Below, one piece after another: positions 15,499 through 23,521 of a stretch of 26,993 nucleotides of DNA. This DNA is from Lawsonibacter sp. (GTDB taxonomy: Bacteria > Bacillota > Clostridia > Oscillospirales > Oscillospiraceae), in NCBI GenBank assembly GCA_020025455.1, contig JAHHSC010000006.1:1-26993 (forward strand), read 5' to 3'. The position numbers and the translations under genes were made by a program. Numbering within the stretch: position 1 is the stretch's first letter; the number at the start of each line of letters is the position of its first letter. The notes beneath the pieces were generated by a model that saw nothing but the letters and a program-made list of their open reading frames with translations, searched no databases and was not told the origin of the DNA.

Positions 15499-15639
15499 AT
15501 GCCCCCTATCATTGGAAACATCATTGTCATCGCGATTCTGGCCGTTGTGGTCTTTTTTGCGGCCCGCTCCCTATACCGTTCCCACAAGCGGGGCGGCGGG
15601 TGCAGCGGCGATTGCGGCAACTGCAAAGGCTGCCACTAA
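15499..15639 (+). CDS. FeoB-associated Cys-rich membrane protein
   Basis: This 46-residue peptide has one transmembrane helix (about residues 4-23), a basic RSLYRSHKRGGG linker and a Cys-rich tail, CSGDCGNCKGCH, with four cysteines and a terminal His. It matches the FeoB-associated Cys-rich protein family (Pfam FeoB_associated), small proteins encoded right after feoB in many Firmicutes and Bacteroidetes. A metal-handling or FeoB-assembly role is inferred from context; the function is not established. AAAGGAG precedes the ATG by nine bases. It begins 18 bases after the feoB stop and is the last gene of the operon. Confidence 0.88.
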   Translation: MPPIIGNIIVIAILAVVVFFAARSLYRSHKRGGGCSGDCGNCKGCH

Positions 15640-15661
15640 CTAAGAGACGTTCCCTCTCTCT

Positions 15662-15701
15662 AAAAAATGCGGGCTGTCCGAACGGACAGCCCGCATTTTT
15701 T
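15662..15701. terminator. bidirectional intrinsic terminator between feo and degV
   Basis: A near-perfect stem (15668-15679 with 15684-15695, TGCGGGCTGTCC/GGACAGCCCGCA) has a four-base loop. It is flanked by A6 on the left and T6 on the right, so each strand reads a GC hairpin followed by a T-run. It can end both the feo operon (plus) and the marR-degV operon (minus). Confidence 0.93.
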
Positions 15702-15798
15702 CTCAAACTTTGGTGTTATTTTGAATGAGGCTCCGTGCCGCACTCCAGCACCACGAGGCCAGCTCCCTCAGACTCCGAACTTGTATGTTCGATTTGAT

Positions 15799-16650
15799 TC
15801 AGTCCCGCTCCTGGCCGAAGAACGCCACCGCCACTGTGCCAGGTCCGATATGCGTGCCGATGGCGCCGCCCACGGTCTTGATCTCCAGGTGGTCGGCGTG
15901 GCCCTTCCAGATGGCCTCGCTGTCCTCGATGTACTTCTGGAGCAGCACGTCGCTCAGGCCGCTGTAACCCAGGAAATAGGGCCGGTCAAAGTCCACGCCG
16001 CCCGCTTCCTCGATCTGCTCAACCAACAGATTGTGCCCCTGCTTGGAGCCTCTGGCCTTACCCAGCAGGACCACCTCGCCGTCCTTGACGGTGACCACAG
16101 GTTTAATGGACAGCAGTCCGCCGGCAAGGGCCGCAGTGCGGGAAATCCGCCCGCCTTTTTTCAGGTACTCCAGGGTATCCAGCAGACCGATGACGTGGAT
16201 GTGCTTTTTTTCACGCTCCAACTCCGCTACGATCTCCTCCACACCCATGCCCTGATCCTTCAGGCGCAGGCCGTACTCCACCAGGCACCGCTCACCCAAG
16301 GTCACATTTTCGCTGTCCAGTACATGGACCGCGCCGGGAAACTCTTCCGCGGCGATACAGGCGCTCTGGTAGGTACCGGACAATTTGGAGGACATGGTGA
16401 TGACAATGGCAACATCCCCCGCCTCCACCACCTTGCGGTAGGCATCCTCAAAGGCGCCGGGGGTCACCTGGCTGGTAACAGGCAGGGTGTCGCTCTCCAC
16501 CAACTTCTCATAGAATTGGTGGTGGCTCAGATTCACGCCGTCCTCGTAGGAGTCGTTGCCGAAGGTGACCGTCAGCGGCAGGAAGCTCAGATCCTCCCGG
16601 CTGCTGTCGATCATATCGGATGCAGAGTCCGTGATAAAATGAATGGACAT
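15799..16650 (-). CDS. DegV family fatty-acid-binding protein
   Basis: This is a 283-residue EDD-fold protein. DegV/FakB proteins bind a free fatty acid and present it to the kinase FakA, which makes acyl-phosphate for phospholipid synthesis. Seen here are the N-terminal TDSASD (7-12), SSKLSGTYQSA in the ligand-binding region, VHVLDSENVTLG and the KPVVTVKDGEVVLLGKARG block. The ATG at 16650 was chosen because a GGAG site lies before it; a TTG seven codons upstream is poorly supported. It follows marR by 17 bases in one operon. PlsX, which makes acyl-phosphate from acyl-ACP, is encoded nearby. No FakA kinase gene is in the window, and the bound lipid is unknown. Confidence 0.9.
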   Translation of the reverse strand: MSIHFITDSASDMIDSSREDLSFLPLTVTFGNDSYEDGVNLSHHQFYEKLVESDTLPVTSQVTPGAFEDAYRKVVEAGDVAIVITMSSKLSGTYQSACIAAEEFPGAVHVLDSENVTLGERCLVEYGLRLKDQGMGVEEIVAELEREKKHIHVIGLLDTLEYLKKGGRISRTAALAGGLLSIKPVVTVKDGEVVLLGKARGSKQGHNLLVEQIEEAGGVDFDRPYFLGYSGLSDVLLQKYIEDSEAIWKGHADHLEIKTVGGAIGTHIGPGTVAVAFFGQERD

Positions 16651-16667
16651 AGAATGGCTCTCCTTTT

Positions 16668-17129
16668 TCAAATTTTATCCTGTCGCGTTGCAAACAGGGT
16701 TTCCGTCATAGTCTCAAAGTTTTCGTTTAGGCGATCCAGCACCCGATAGAACACCACCAGATCCTCCGGATCTACACCCTCGTCTGCCCGGTTCTGGATC
16801 TCGGTGATAATGGGATATATCCGGCTCCAGCGTTCCGCCCCCAGGTCCGTAAGCCGATAGGAGGCATTATACTTTCCGGGCAGACCGGTCTTTTCCACCA
16901 TGCCGCGTTTCACCAGCGCACTCAGGGTCCGGGAGACCAGCGCCGCGTCCAGGTCACAGCGCTCCACCATCTGACAGAAGGTCCGCTCTCCCCCGTCGGC
17001 CAGCTGGTACAGACACAGGGTATCCACCGCTTTCAGGCCAAACTGTCCCATTCCGTCTGTTTTCAGTTTTTGAATATTGCGATGCAGCCGGGACAGGGTC
17101 ATCGTAAATTTTTCAAATCGGTCCGTCAC
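16668..17129 (-). CDS. MarR family transcriptional regulator
   Basis: This is a 153-residue winged-helix repressor of the MarR type. A helix-turn-helix reads TFCQMVERCDLDAALVSRTL, followed by the wing around KRGMVEKTGLPGKYNASYRLT, with long dimerisation helices at both ends. The GTG start (17129) has a GGGAGGGA ribosome binding site. It stands directly before degV behind a consensus promoter that overlaps a short palindrome, so it may repress its own operon. By analogy with FabT, a MarR protein that controls fatty-acid synthesis in other Firmicutes, a lipid-linked ligand is an attractive guess given the DegV and PlsX neighbours, but nothing in the sequence proves this. Confidence 0.9.
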   Translation of the reverse strand: MTDRFEKFTMTLSRLHRNIQKLKTDGMGQFGLKAVDTLCLYQLADGGERTFCQMVERCDLDAALVSRTLSALVKRGMVEKTGLPGKYNASYRLTDLGAERWSRIYPIITEIQNRADEGVDPEDLVVFYRVLDRLNENFETMTETLFATRQDKI

Positions 17130-17156
17130 ATACTTCCCTCCCTTTGGGTCTGCACC

Positions 17157-17185
17157 ATCATACCAGCATTTTATTGACCTGTCAA
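17157..17185 (-). promoter_or_regulatory. marR-degV promoter with overlapping palindrome
   Basis: On the minus strand TTGACA (17185-17180) and TATGAT (17162-17157) are spaced by exactly 17 bases, a near-consensus sigma-A promoter. The -35 is part of the perfect palindrome TTGACCTGTCAA (17174-17185), a possible site for autorepression by MarR. Confidence 0.8.
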
Positions 17186-17252
17186 CAATTTGTTTTTGAA
17201 AATGGCCTGCCCTGTCTCTCGCTCTCGTTTGGCAGGCCGCCCAACCGGGCAG

Positions 17253-17287
17253 AAAAAGGCGGCAGAAGAGGGTTCTTCTGCCGCCTT
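17253..17287 (-). terminator. intrinsic terminator after plsX
   Basis: A 14-base-pair stem (17256-17269 with 17274-17287, core GGCGGCAGAA/TTCTGCCGCC) with a GGGT loop on the plus strand is followed by a run of five T on the minus strand. It starts seven bases after the plsX stop and closes the dprA-topA-trmFO-plsX gene string. Confidence 0.85.
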
Positions 17288-17293
17288 GTGGAT

Positions 17294-18334
17294 TTACTCC
17301 TTGGGCTTGAGGGTAGAGCCATCCAGCCGCATCAGGTCCACATTGGCCTCGATGCTGCTGATGATGTCGGCGTTGATGTAATCTCTGGCCTGACGGATGG
17401 CGTTCTTGATGGCATAGTCATCGGAGGAGCCGTGCGCTTTGATGACCGGCTTACTGATTCCCAGCAGGGCGGTGCCGCCCACCTCTCCGGCATCCATAAG
17501 CTTTTTGAACTCCTTCAGTCCGCCGGACACCAGTACAGCGGCCAGCTTCGTGATGAGGTTTTTCTTGAACATGGCTTTCAGGTTATGGGCCAGAAACAGG
17601 CCGGTACCTTCCATGGTCTTGAGGAAGATATTCCCTGAGTACCCGTCAGACACCAGTACATCCACCGCGCCCTCCACAGCCTCGCGGGCCTCGATATTGC
17701 CAACGAAGTTGATGCGCCCGGCCTTACCGGCCTCCTCCAGCATGGGATAGACCGTGGTCTGAAGGCTGGTGCCCTTGGAGGGTTCCACACCGATGTTCAG
17801 AAGCCCTACTTTGGGGCTTGGACGACCCAGCACATGCTCGGCGTAGTAGGAGCCCATATAGGCAAACTGGAGCAGGTACTCAGGGGGGCACTCGGCGTTG
17901 GCCCCGCAGTCAATGAGGACCGTGCCGCCGCTGCCGGAGGGAACCACGGGGGCCATGGCGGCCCGGCGAATGCCCTTGATGCGCTTGACCACCAGGGTGG
18001 CACCGGACAGCAGAGCACCGGTGGAACCGGCGGATACAAAGGCGTCGCCCTCGCCGTTTTTCAGCATGGTAAGACCAACCGTCAGAGAGGAGTCCTTCTT
18101 GTCACGGAACGCCCGAGCCGGGTTATCCTCCATCTCCACGACCTGGCTGGCATGAACGATCTCTACACCGGCAGGCAGGTCCTTGATTCCGTTCTTCTCA
18201 AGGGTCTCCAAAATGACCTCGCCAATGCCAACCAGCACCACGTTCACGCCGTACTCCCTGTTGGCCTGGATAGCACCCATGACAGGGGCCTGAGGCGCAT
18301 GATCGCCGCCCATAGCGTCTACAATGATTTTCAT
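17294..18334 (-). CDS. plsX: PlsX, phosphate acyltransferase
   Basis: PlsX converts acyl-ACP and phosphate to acyl-phosphate, the donor for PlsY in the first step of phospholipid synthesis, at the inner face of the membrane. The 346-residue length and the opening DAMGGDHAP (6-14), GSTGALLSGATLVVKRIKGI, LIDCGANAECPPEYLLQFA and SDGYSGNIFLKTMEG are diagnostic. The ATG has a moderate AAGAAGAG ribosome binding site. It follows trmFO by 23 bases and ends just before a strong terminator. In many Firmicutes plsX sits with fapR, fabD, fabG and acpP; here it closes a DNA/RNA maintenance cluster instead, and no acpP follows it. Confidence 0.96.
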   Translation of the reverse strand: MKIIVDAMGGDHAPQAPVMGAIQANREYGVNVVLVGIGEVILETLEKNGIKDLPAGVEIVHASQVVEMEDNPARAFRDKKDSSLTVGLTMLKNGEGDAFVSAGSTGALLSGATLVVKRIKGIRRAAMAPVVPSGSGGTVLIDCGANAECPPEYLLQFAYMGSYYAEHVLGRPSPKVGLLNIGVEPSKGTSLQTTVYPMLEEAGKAGRINFVGNIEAREAVEGAVDVLVSDGYSGNIFLKTMEGTGLFLAHNLKAMFKKNLITKLAAVLVSGGLKEFKKLMDAGEVGGTALLGISKPVIKAHGSSDDYAIKNAIRQARDYINADIISSIEANVDLMRLDGSTLKPKE

Positions 18335-18357
18335 ACGTTCGCTCTTCTTTCTTAAAA

Positions 18358-19665
18358 TCAGTCGATGTTCAGCTCAGCAAACTTCTCAAGGGCGCGTTTG
18401 GAGATTTCCGCGTTTTTGTTGCGTTTTCCTTTTACCTTGTACCCCAGCGGAGGGATCAGACCGAAGTTCACGTTCATAGGCTGGAAGTTGACCACACTGG
18501 GATCGCTGACATAGAGGGACATGGCGCCCATGGCGGTCTCACGCGGGAAGTCCACAGGTTCCAGTCCCTGAATCCGGTGGGCCAGCTCAATGGCGGTCAG
18601 ACAACCGGAGGCCGTTGACTCCACATAGCCCTCCACGCCGGTGATCTGCCCGGAGAACATGATCCGCTCCTGCCCCTTTACCCGATAGTAGCGGTCCAGC
18701 AGACGGGGAGAATCAAGGAACGTGTTCCGATGCATCACGCCGTAGCGGATGTACTCGGCGTTTTTCAGCGCGGGGATCATGGAGAACACCCGCTTCTGCT
18801 CAGGCCAGCGCAGGTGGGTCTGGAAGCCCACGATGTTATAGATGGAGCCCTGGGCGTTATCTCGGCGGAGCTGGACCACCGCGTAAGGCTCCTTGCCCGT
18901 CTTAGGGTCCTTCAGACCAACGGGCTTCAGGGGGCCGTAGCACAGGGTGTCGTGTCCGCGGCGTGCCATGACCTCCACCGGCATACAGCCCTCAAACACG
19001 CCGTGCTGTTCCTCAAAGCCGTGGACCTCCGCCTCCTCGGCGGTCGTCAGCGCCTCCCAAAAGGCATCGTACTCCTCCCGGGTCATGGGGCAGTTGATGT
19101 AGTCGGGGGTACCGCGGTCATACCGGGAGGCAAACCAGGCGCTGTCCATGTCTACGCTCTCAAAGGTGACCAGGGGGGCAGCGGCATCAAAGAAGTTCAG
19201 GTACTTACTGTCGGGGAACAGCTTGGCGATGGAGGCAGAGAAGTCCTCCGAGGTGAGGGGGCCGGTGGCGATAATCACGTTGCCCTCCTCCGGAATCTGG
19301 GTAACCTCGCCCTCCACCACGGTGATATTGGGGTGATTACGAATTTTCTCCGTAACGGCCATGGCAAAGGCATGCCGATCCACAGCCAGTGCCCCGCCAG
19401 CTTCTACCCTGTGGGTGTCCGCACACTCCAGGATAAGGGAGTGACAGCGGCGCAGCTCTTCCTTTAAAAGACCCACAGCGTTCTCGATTTGGTCAGAGCG
19501 CAGGGAGTTTGAGCATACCAGCTCGGCAAAATACTCCGTGTGGTGGGCAGGGCTCATCTTCTGGGGCTTCATCTCGCGCAGCTCAACGGGGATTCCTCGC
19601 TGGGCCAGCTGCCAGGCTGCCTCACTGCCGGCCAGACCGGCCCCGATGACAATAACAGGTTCCAT
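18358..19665 (-). CDS. trmFO: TrmFO, folate/FAD-dependent tRNA m5U54 methyltransferase
   Basis: TrmFO uses methylene-tetrahydrofolate and FAD to make 5-methyluridine at position 54 of tRNA. The 435-residue protein begins with the FAD-binding GAGLAGSEAAWQLA (8-21) and has the family signature ELVCSNSLRSD with Cys51, and GCMPVEVMARRG with Cys227. These correspond to the two cysteines implicated in catalysis in the Bacillus enzyme. The C-terminal NFGLIPPL motif is intact. The ATG start has an AAGGAGG ribosome binding site. It follows topA by 23 bases, in the classical Firmicute order dprA-topA-trmFO. The usual next genes in Bacillus (xerC, clpQY, codY) are absent and plsX follows instead. Confidence 0.97.
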   Translation of the reverse strand: MEPVIVIGAGLAGSEAAWQLAQRGIPVELREMKPQKMSPAHHTEYFAELVCSNSLRSDQIENAVGLLKEELRRCHSLILECADTHRVEAGGALAVDRHAFAMAVTEKIRNHPNITVVEGEVTQIPEEGNVIIATGPLTSEDFSASIAKLFPDSKYLNFFDAAAPLVTFESVDMDSAWFASRYDRGTPDYINCPMTREEYDAFWEALTTAEEAEVHGFEEQHGVFEGCMPVEVMARRGHDTLCYGPLKPVGLKDPKTGKEPYAVVQLRRDNAQGSIYNIVGFQTHLRWPEQKRVFSMIPALKNAEYIRYGVMHRNTFLDSPRLLDRYYRVKGQERIMFSGQITGVEGYVESTASGCLTAIELAHRIQGLEPVDFPRETAMGAMSLYVSDPSVVNFQPMNVNFGLIPPLGYKVKGKRNKNAEISKRALEKFAELNID

Positions 19666-19688
19666 TCCGATTCCTCCTTCGGTACAGC

Positions 19689-22076
19689 TCAGGCGTTCTC
19701 TGCCTTCTTGGCGGCAGTCTTTTTGGTGGTTGTTTTCTTCGTAGTGGTCTTTTTAGCGGCAGCTGTTTTCTTTGCCGCCGGCTTCTTTGCAGCCGTCTTT
19801 TTGGCGGCAGTTGTTTTCTTTGCCGCAGGCTTCTTAGCGGTCGTCTTTTTGGCGGCGGCCTTTTTCTCAGCGGGCTGCTCAGCCGTCTGGGTCTCCTGGC
19901 CCTCTTCTGCCTTTGGCTGGGGTTTTCTCCAGCCGCCGCGCTTCTCCTCGGGCGTGAAGTTGGCGCACTTCTCGTTGATGCAGTAGGCCTTCTTAGCGCC
20001 TCTGCCTGCCTTTTTGAACATGGTGTCGCCGCAGACGGGGCAGGTGTCCTTTACAGGTACGTCCCACGTCCAGAAGTCACAGGGGTTTTTCTCCTTGTTG
20101 TTGCGGTGCTCACAGCAGTAATAGACATACTGTTTCTTGGACTCCTTGCCCTTTCCGGTCCGCTTGAGCAGGCGGCCGCCGCACTTGGGGCACTTGCCGG
20201 GCATCTCAATGACCAGGGGCATGGTGAAGTCACAGTCAGGCCATCCGGGGCAGGCCAGGAACCGGCCAAACCGGCCGGATTTGACCACCAGGTTTCGGCC
20301 GCACTGGGGACAGATCTCCTGGGAGATCTCCGGTCGGATGCGGTAGTCGCCGCTCTCCTTCTCCTGGGTCAGAGGGGCAGCGGCGTCCTGAAGTTCCCGG
20401 TCAAAGGAGTTGTAGAACTCGCTGAGCATCTGCCGCCAGTCGATGGTCCCCTCCTCCACCTGGTCCAGCTGGGCCTCCATTTTGGCGGTGAAGGTGGTGT
20501 CCACGATGTCCTGGAAATGCCGCTCCAGCAGCAGCACGACCACTTCGCTGAGGGGGGTAGGCTTCAGCGCCTTGCCCTCCTTCACCACATATTCCCGGTT
20601 CAGAATGGTGGCGATTGTGGGGGCATACGTGGAGGGGCGGCCGATGCCCTTCTCCTCCATGGCACGGATGAGGCTGGCCTCAGAATACCGTGCGGGAGGC
20701 TGTGTAAAGTGTTGATCCTTCACAATATTTCTGCCAACCAGCGGCTCGCCCTCTTTCAAATCGGGCAGCGGCGATGTCTTTTCGTCCTCGTTTTCGTCCT
20801 TCCCCTCCTCATATACGGCGGTGAAGCCGGAGAATTTCAGGGAGGAATGGCTGGCTCGGAAGGTATAGCCTGAATTCTCCACCTCAATGGACAGGCTGTC
20901 GTAGAGGGCGTTTGCCATCTGGCAGGCCAGGAACCGGCTCCAGATGAGCTTATAAAGCTTGTACTGCTCAGCCGTCAGGCTCTTCTTGATCTCGTCGGGG
21001 ACCAGGCGCACATCGGAGGGGCGGATGGCTTCGTGGGCGTCCTGAGCGTTCCCCTTGGCCTTAAAGCGGCGGGTCTCGGTGGGATAGTAGCTGCTGCCGT
21101 AGCGCTGGAGGATGAAATCCTTGGCTGCGGCCAGGGCCTCCTCTGAAAGTCGCAGAGAGTCGGTACGCATATACGTAATCAGACCCACAGTTCCCTCTCC
21201 GTCGATGTCCACGCCCTCATAAAGCTGCTGCGCAATGGACATGGTGCGGGCAGGGGTCATGTTCAACTTGCGTGAGGCCTCCTGCTGGAGGGTGGAGGTG
21301 GTAAACGGGGGCGCAGGCTGGCGGCGCTTCTCCTGACGCTTCACCTTGGAGACGGAATACGAACCCTGGCTGACCGCGGCCGCCACGGCCTCTGCCTCCT
21401 CTTGGCTGTGGAGCTCTATCTTTTTGTCTCTGCCGTAGAACTGGGCCTTGAATGAGCCGAGATTGGGGCGCACACGCTCCAGCTCCGCCTCGATGGACCA
21501 GTATTCCTGGGGTTCAAACGCCTGTATCTCTTTTTCCCGCTCCAAAACCAGCCGGGTTGCCACGGACTGGACCCGTCCGGCCGACAGGCCGCGGCGGATG
21601 TTCTTCCACAACACGGGGGACAGCTTGTAGCCCACGATGCGGTCCAGGATTCGGCGGGCCTGCTGGGCATCCACCAGCTTCTGGTCGATTGCCCTGGGCG
21701 AGGCGATAGCCTCCGTGACCACATTCTTGGTGATTTCGTTAAAGGTGACCCGATAGGTCTTTTCATCCGGGATTCCCAGCAGCTCTTTCAGATGCCAGGA
21801 AATGGCTTCGCCCTCCCGGTCCGGGTCGGTTGCGAGATACACATTCCCGCTCTTTTTGGCGGCCTTCTTCAGGTCACTGATCACATCCTCTTTGCCCTTA
21901 ATCGGCTGGTAATCCGGTTCAAAGCCGTTGTCAATATCCACGCCCATCTTGCTCTTGGGCAGATCGCGGACGTGACCCATCGATGCGATGACCTCATAGC
22001 CGGGGCCCAGATACTTGCCAATCGTCTTGGCCTTGGAGGGTGACTCCACGATAACCAAATCATGCTTTGTTGCCAT
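19689..22076 (-). CDS. topA: TopA, DNA topoisomerase I
   Basis: This type IA topoisomerase of 795 residues relaxes negative supercoils. The TOPRIM domain has Glu11 and DPDREGE (84-90), and SAGRVQSVATRLV (165-177) follows. The active-site tyrosine is Tyr302 in ITYMRTDS. Three zinc ribbons follow: Cys589/592/609/615, Cys629/632 with Cys654 or 655 and Cys666, and Cys679/682/699/704. The last 58 residues or so are a Lys/Ala/Thr/Pro tail resembling histone H1. The ATG at 22076, with GGAGG seven bases before it, was preferred over a GTG nine codons earlier because the ribosome binding site lies inside the longer form. The dprA gene is 50 bases upstream. Confidence 0.97.
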   Translation of the reverse strand: MATKHDLVIVESPSKAKTIGKYLGPGYEVIASMGHVRDLPKSKMGVDIDNGFEPDYQPIKGKEDVISDLKKAAKKSGNVYLATDPDREGEAISWHLKELLGIPDEKTYRVTFNEITKNVVTEAIASPRAIDQKLVDAQQARRILDRIVGYKLSPVLWKNIRRGLSAGRVQSVATRLVLEREKEIQAFEPQEYWSIEAELERVRPNLGSFKAQFYGRDKKIELHSQEEAEAVAAAVSQGSYSVSKVKRQEKRRQPAPPFTTSTLQQEASRKLNMTPARTMSIAQQLYEGVDIDGEGTVGLITYMRTDSLRLSEEALAAAKDFILQRYGSSYYPTETRRFKAKGNAQDAHEAIRPSDVRLVPDEIKKSLTAEQYKLYKLIWSRFLACQMANALYDSLSIEVENSGYTFRASHSSLKFSGFTAVYEEGKDENEDEKTSPLPDLKEGEPLVGRNIVKDQHFTQPPARYSEASLIRAMEEKGIGRPSTYAPTIATILNREYVVKEGKALKPTPLSEVVVLLLERHFQDIVDTTFTAKMEAQLDQVEEGTIDWRQMLSEFYNSFDRELQDAAAPLTQEKESGDYRIRPEISQEICPQCGRNLVVKSGRFGRFLACPGWPDCDFTMPLVIEMPGKCPKCGGRLLKRTGKGKESKKQYVYYCCEHRNNKEKNPCDFWTWDVPVKDTCPVCGDTMFKKAGRGAKKAYCINEKCANFTPEEKRGGWRKPQPKAEEGQETQTAEQPAEKKAAAKKTTAKKPAAKKTTAAKKTAAKKPAAKKTAAAKKTTTKKTTTKKTAAKKAENA
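19692..19870 (-). repeat. topA: Lys/Ala-rich repeat coding for the TopA tail
   Basis: The 3' end of topA is a low-complexity tract of degenerate units coding for KK(T/P)AA- and KKTTT-type repeats, about residues 736-793. It encodes a strongly basic, probably unstructured tail of the kind known to bind DNA non-specifically in some GC-rich bacterial topoisomerases and histone-H1-like proteins. Being repetitive, it may vary in length between strains. Confidence 0.8.
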
Positions 22077-22126
22077 TTGACAACCTCCAAAATTTATTCT
22101 CACGGCGCCCGTAGGACGCCTGTATT

Positions 22127-23362
22127 TTACTCTTCCAATTCCACCAGAGAGGCAAACCGCCGCCCTGCTTTCTCTTCCACCAGCCCCTGTACCTGGAGCA
22201 TGGTCATGGCGGACAGAACTCTGCGTGTGGGGATCTGCGTCAGCTCCACCAGCTCGTCTGCCGTCCTGGTCTTACTGCCCAGGCCGCTGAGAATGGCCAG
22301 CTCATCATCTGTGAGCTGCTCCTTCTGCTCCGCCCTGGAAATTTTTCTTCGCTGCGGCACATCTGGTTCGGGCGGTGGTGCCGATTCCTTTTGTTTCGGG
22401 GCCGCTCTGCGCTCCCGCTCCTGCTGCGCATCCTCCAGCCGCGCTCGGGCAGCTTCGGCGCTCATGGAGTTTGCTCTGGACAGTTTTACCGGGAACCGGT
22501 CCTGATACTCCTCCAGAATGTCCGTTCCTTTTGTAACCAGCTTGGCTCCCTGCTGAATCAGCAGGTTGGTGCCTTGGCTCATGGGTGCATCCAGCGCTCC
22601 GGGGATCGCAAACACGTCTCGATCTTGGTCCAGCGCATGGTTCACCGTGCTCATGGTGCCGCCGAAGGGGCGGCACTCCACGGCCAGCACGCCAAGGGCA
22701 AGGCCGCTCAAAACACGGTTTCGTCTTGGGAAGTGGTACCCCAAGTGGGGCGTGCCCGGCGGATACTCGGAAATCAGCGCACCCACTGCGGCTACGTCCT
22801 CCATCAGATAGCGGTTTCGAGGCGGAAACGGGATATCCAAGCCGCCCGCCATCACGGACACCACCGGTCCACCCGCCTTAAGCGCGCCCCGAATGGCACA
22901 GGAGTCCAGGCCCTCGGCCATGCCGGAAATCACCAGCGCACCCCCAGCCGTCAGCTCCATGCCGAACTGTTCCGCGTACTTCTCCCCGTAGGGCGTAGCC
23001 TGTCTGGCCCCCACGACCGCAATGGCGGCCTCCTCATCAAAGTGGAACATTCTTCCTTTGATGTAGAGCACCAGCGGTGGATCGCTCAGCTGCCGCAGCC
23101 GCTGTGGGTAGTCCGCATCCTGAATGGTCATGATGTGCAGCCCCAGCCGCTCGCAGTCGCCCAGAATTTTTTCTGGAATTTCAAGGTTCTTGTCCTGAAG
23201 TGCCTGCCGCCGATTGGGCCGCAGGTCCAGCCATTCATACTCCTCCGCGTCCGCGTAGTAGATCCGCTCCGGGGTAACAAAGTGGTCCAACAGCGTCAGC
23301 GCATCCCTGGTATCCAGCCCTCTCCGGGTTGTGAGCCATAGCCAGTATTTTAACGCCGTCAT
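22127..23362 (-). CDS. dprA: DprA/Smf, DNA processing protein A
   Basis: DprA binds incoming single-stranded DNA and loads RecA during natural transformation; it is also kept in many bacteria not known to be competent. The 411-residue protein has an N-terminal helical region, then the Rossmann-like core with VVGARQATPYG (117-125), SGMAEGLDSCA (146-156), SEYPPGTPHLGYHFPRRNR (198-216) and GTNLLIQQGAKLV (264-276). A winged-helix C-terminal domain follows a charged linker of about 50 residues. The ATG has an AGGGGG site. It leads the dprA-topA-trmFO-plsX string. The 159 bases upstream (23363-23521) hold no gene and no promoter I can defend, only a small GCCGT/ACGGC stem. Confidence 0.95.
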   Translation of the reverse strand: MTALKYWLWLTTRRGLDTRDALTLLDHFVTPERIYYADAEEYEWLDLRPNRRQALQDKNLEIPEKILGDCERLGLHIMTIQDADYPQRLRQLSDPPLVLYIKGRMFHFDEEAAIAVVGARQATPYGEKYAEQFGMELTAGGALVISGMAEGLDSCAIRGALKAGGPVVSVMAGGLDIPFPPRNRYLMEDVAAVGALISEYPPGTPHLGYHFPRRNRVLSGLALGVLAVECRPFGGTMSTVNHALDQDRDVFAIPGALDAPMSQGTNLLIQQGAKLVTKGTDILEEYQDRFPVKLSRANSMSAEAARARLEDAQQERERRAAPKQKESAPPPEPDVPQRRKISRAEQKEQLTDDELAILSGLGSKTRTADELVELTQIPTRRVLSAMTMLQVQGLVEEKAGRRFASLVELEE

Positions 23363-23521
23363 GGGAGAACCCCCTTGTCTTTTCTAGTAAACAGATTTCG
23401 CTTTGCAAATCGCCCTTTCCACACTATGGGAATGGGGGAATGTCCCCTCTATGTCCGGGCCATCTGCCTCCGTTCAGCACGCATACAGTCTGCCGTAAAC
23501 ACGGCTTGCCGCCCTGCTAGT

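Noticed and set aside
15702..15798. Possible tRNA-like remnant (GTTCGATTTGATTC) between the feo terminator and degV
   Set aside because: Only the T-loop-like piece is suggestive; no acceptor stem, anticodon arm or CCA end can be folded from the surrounding bases.
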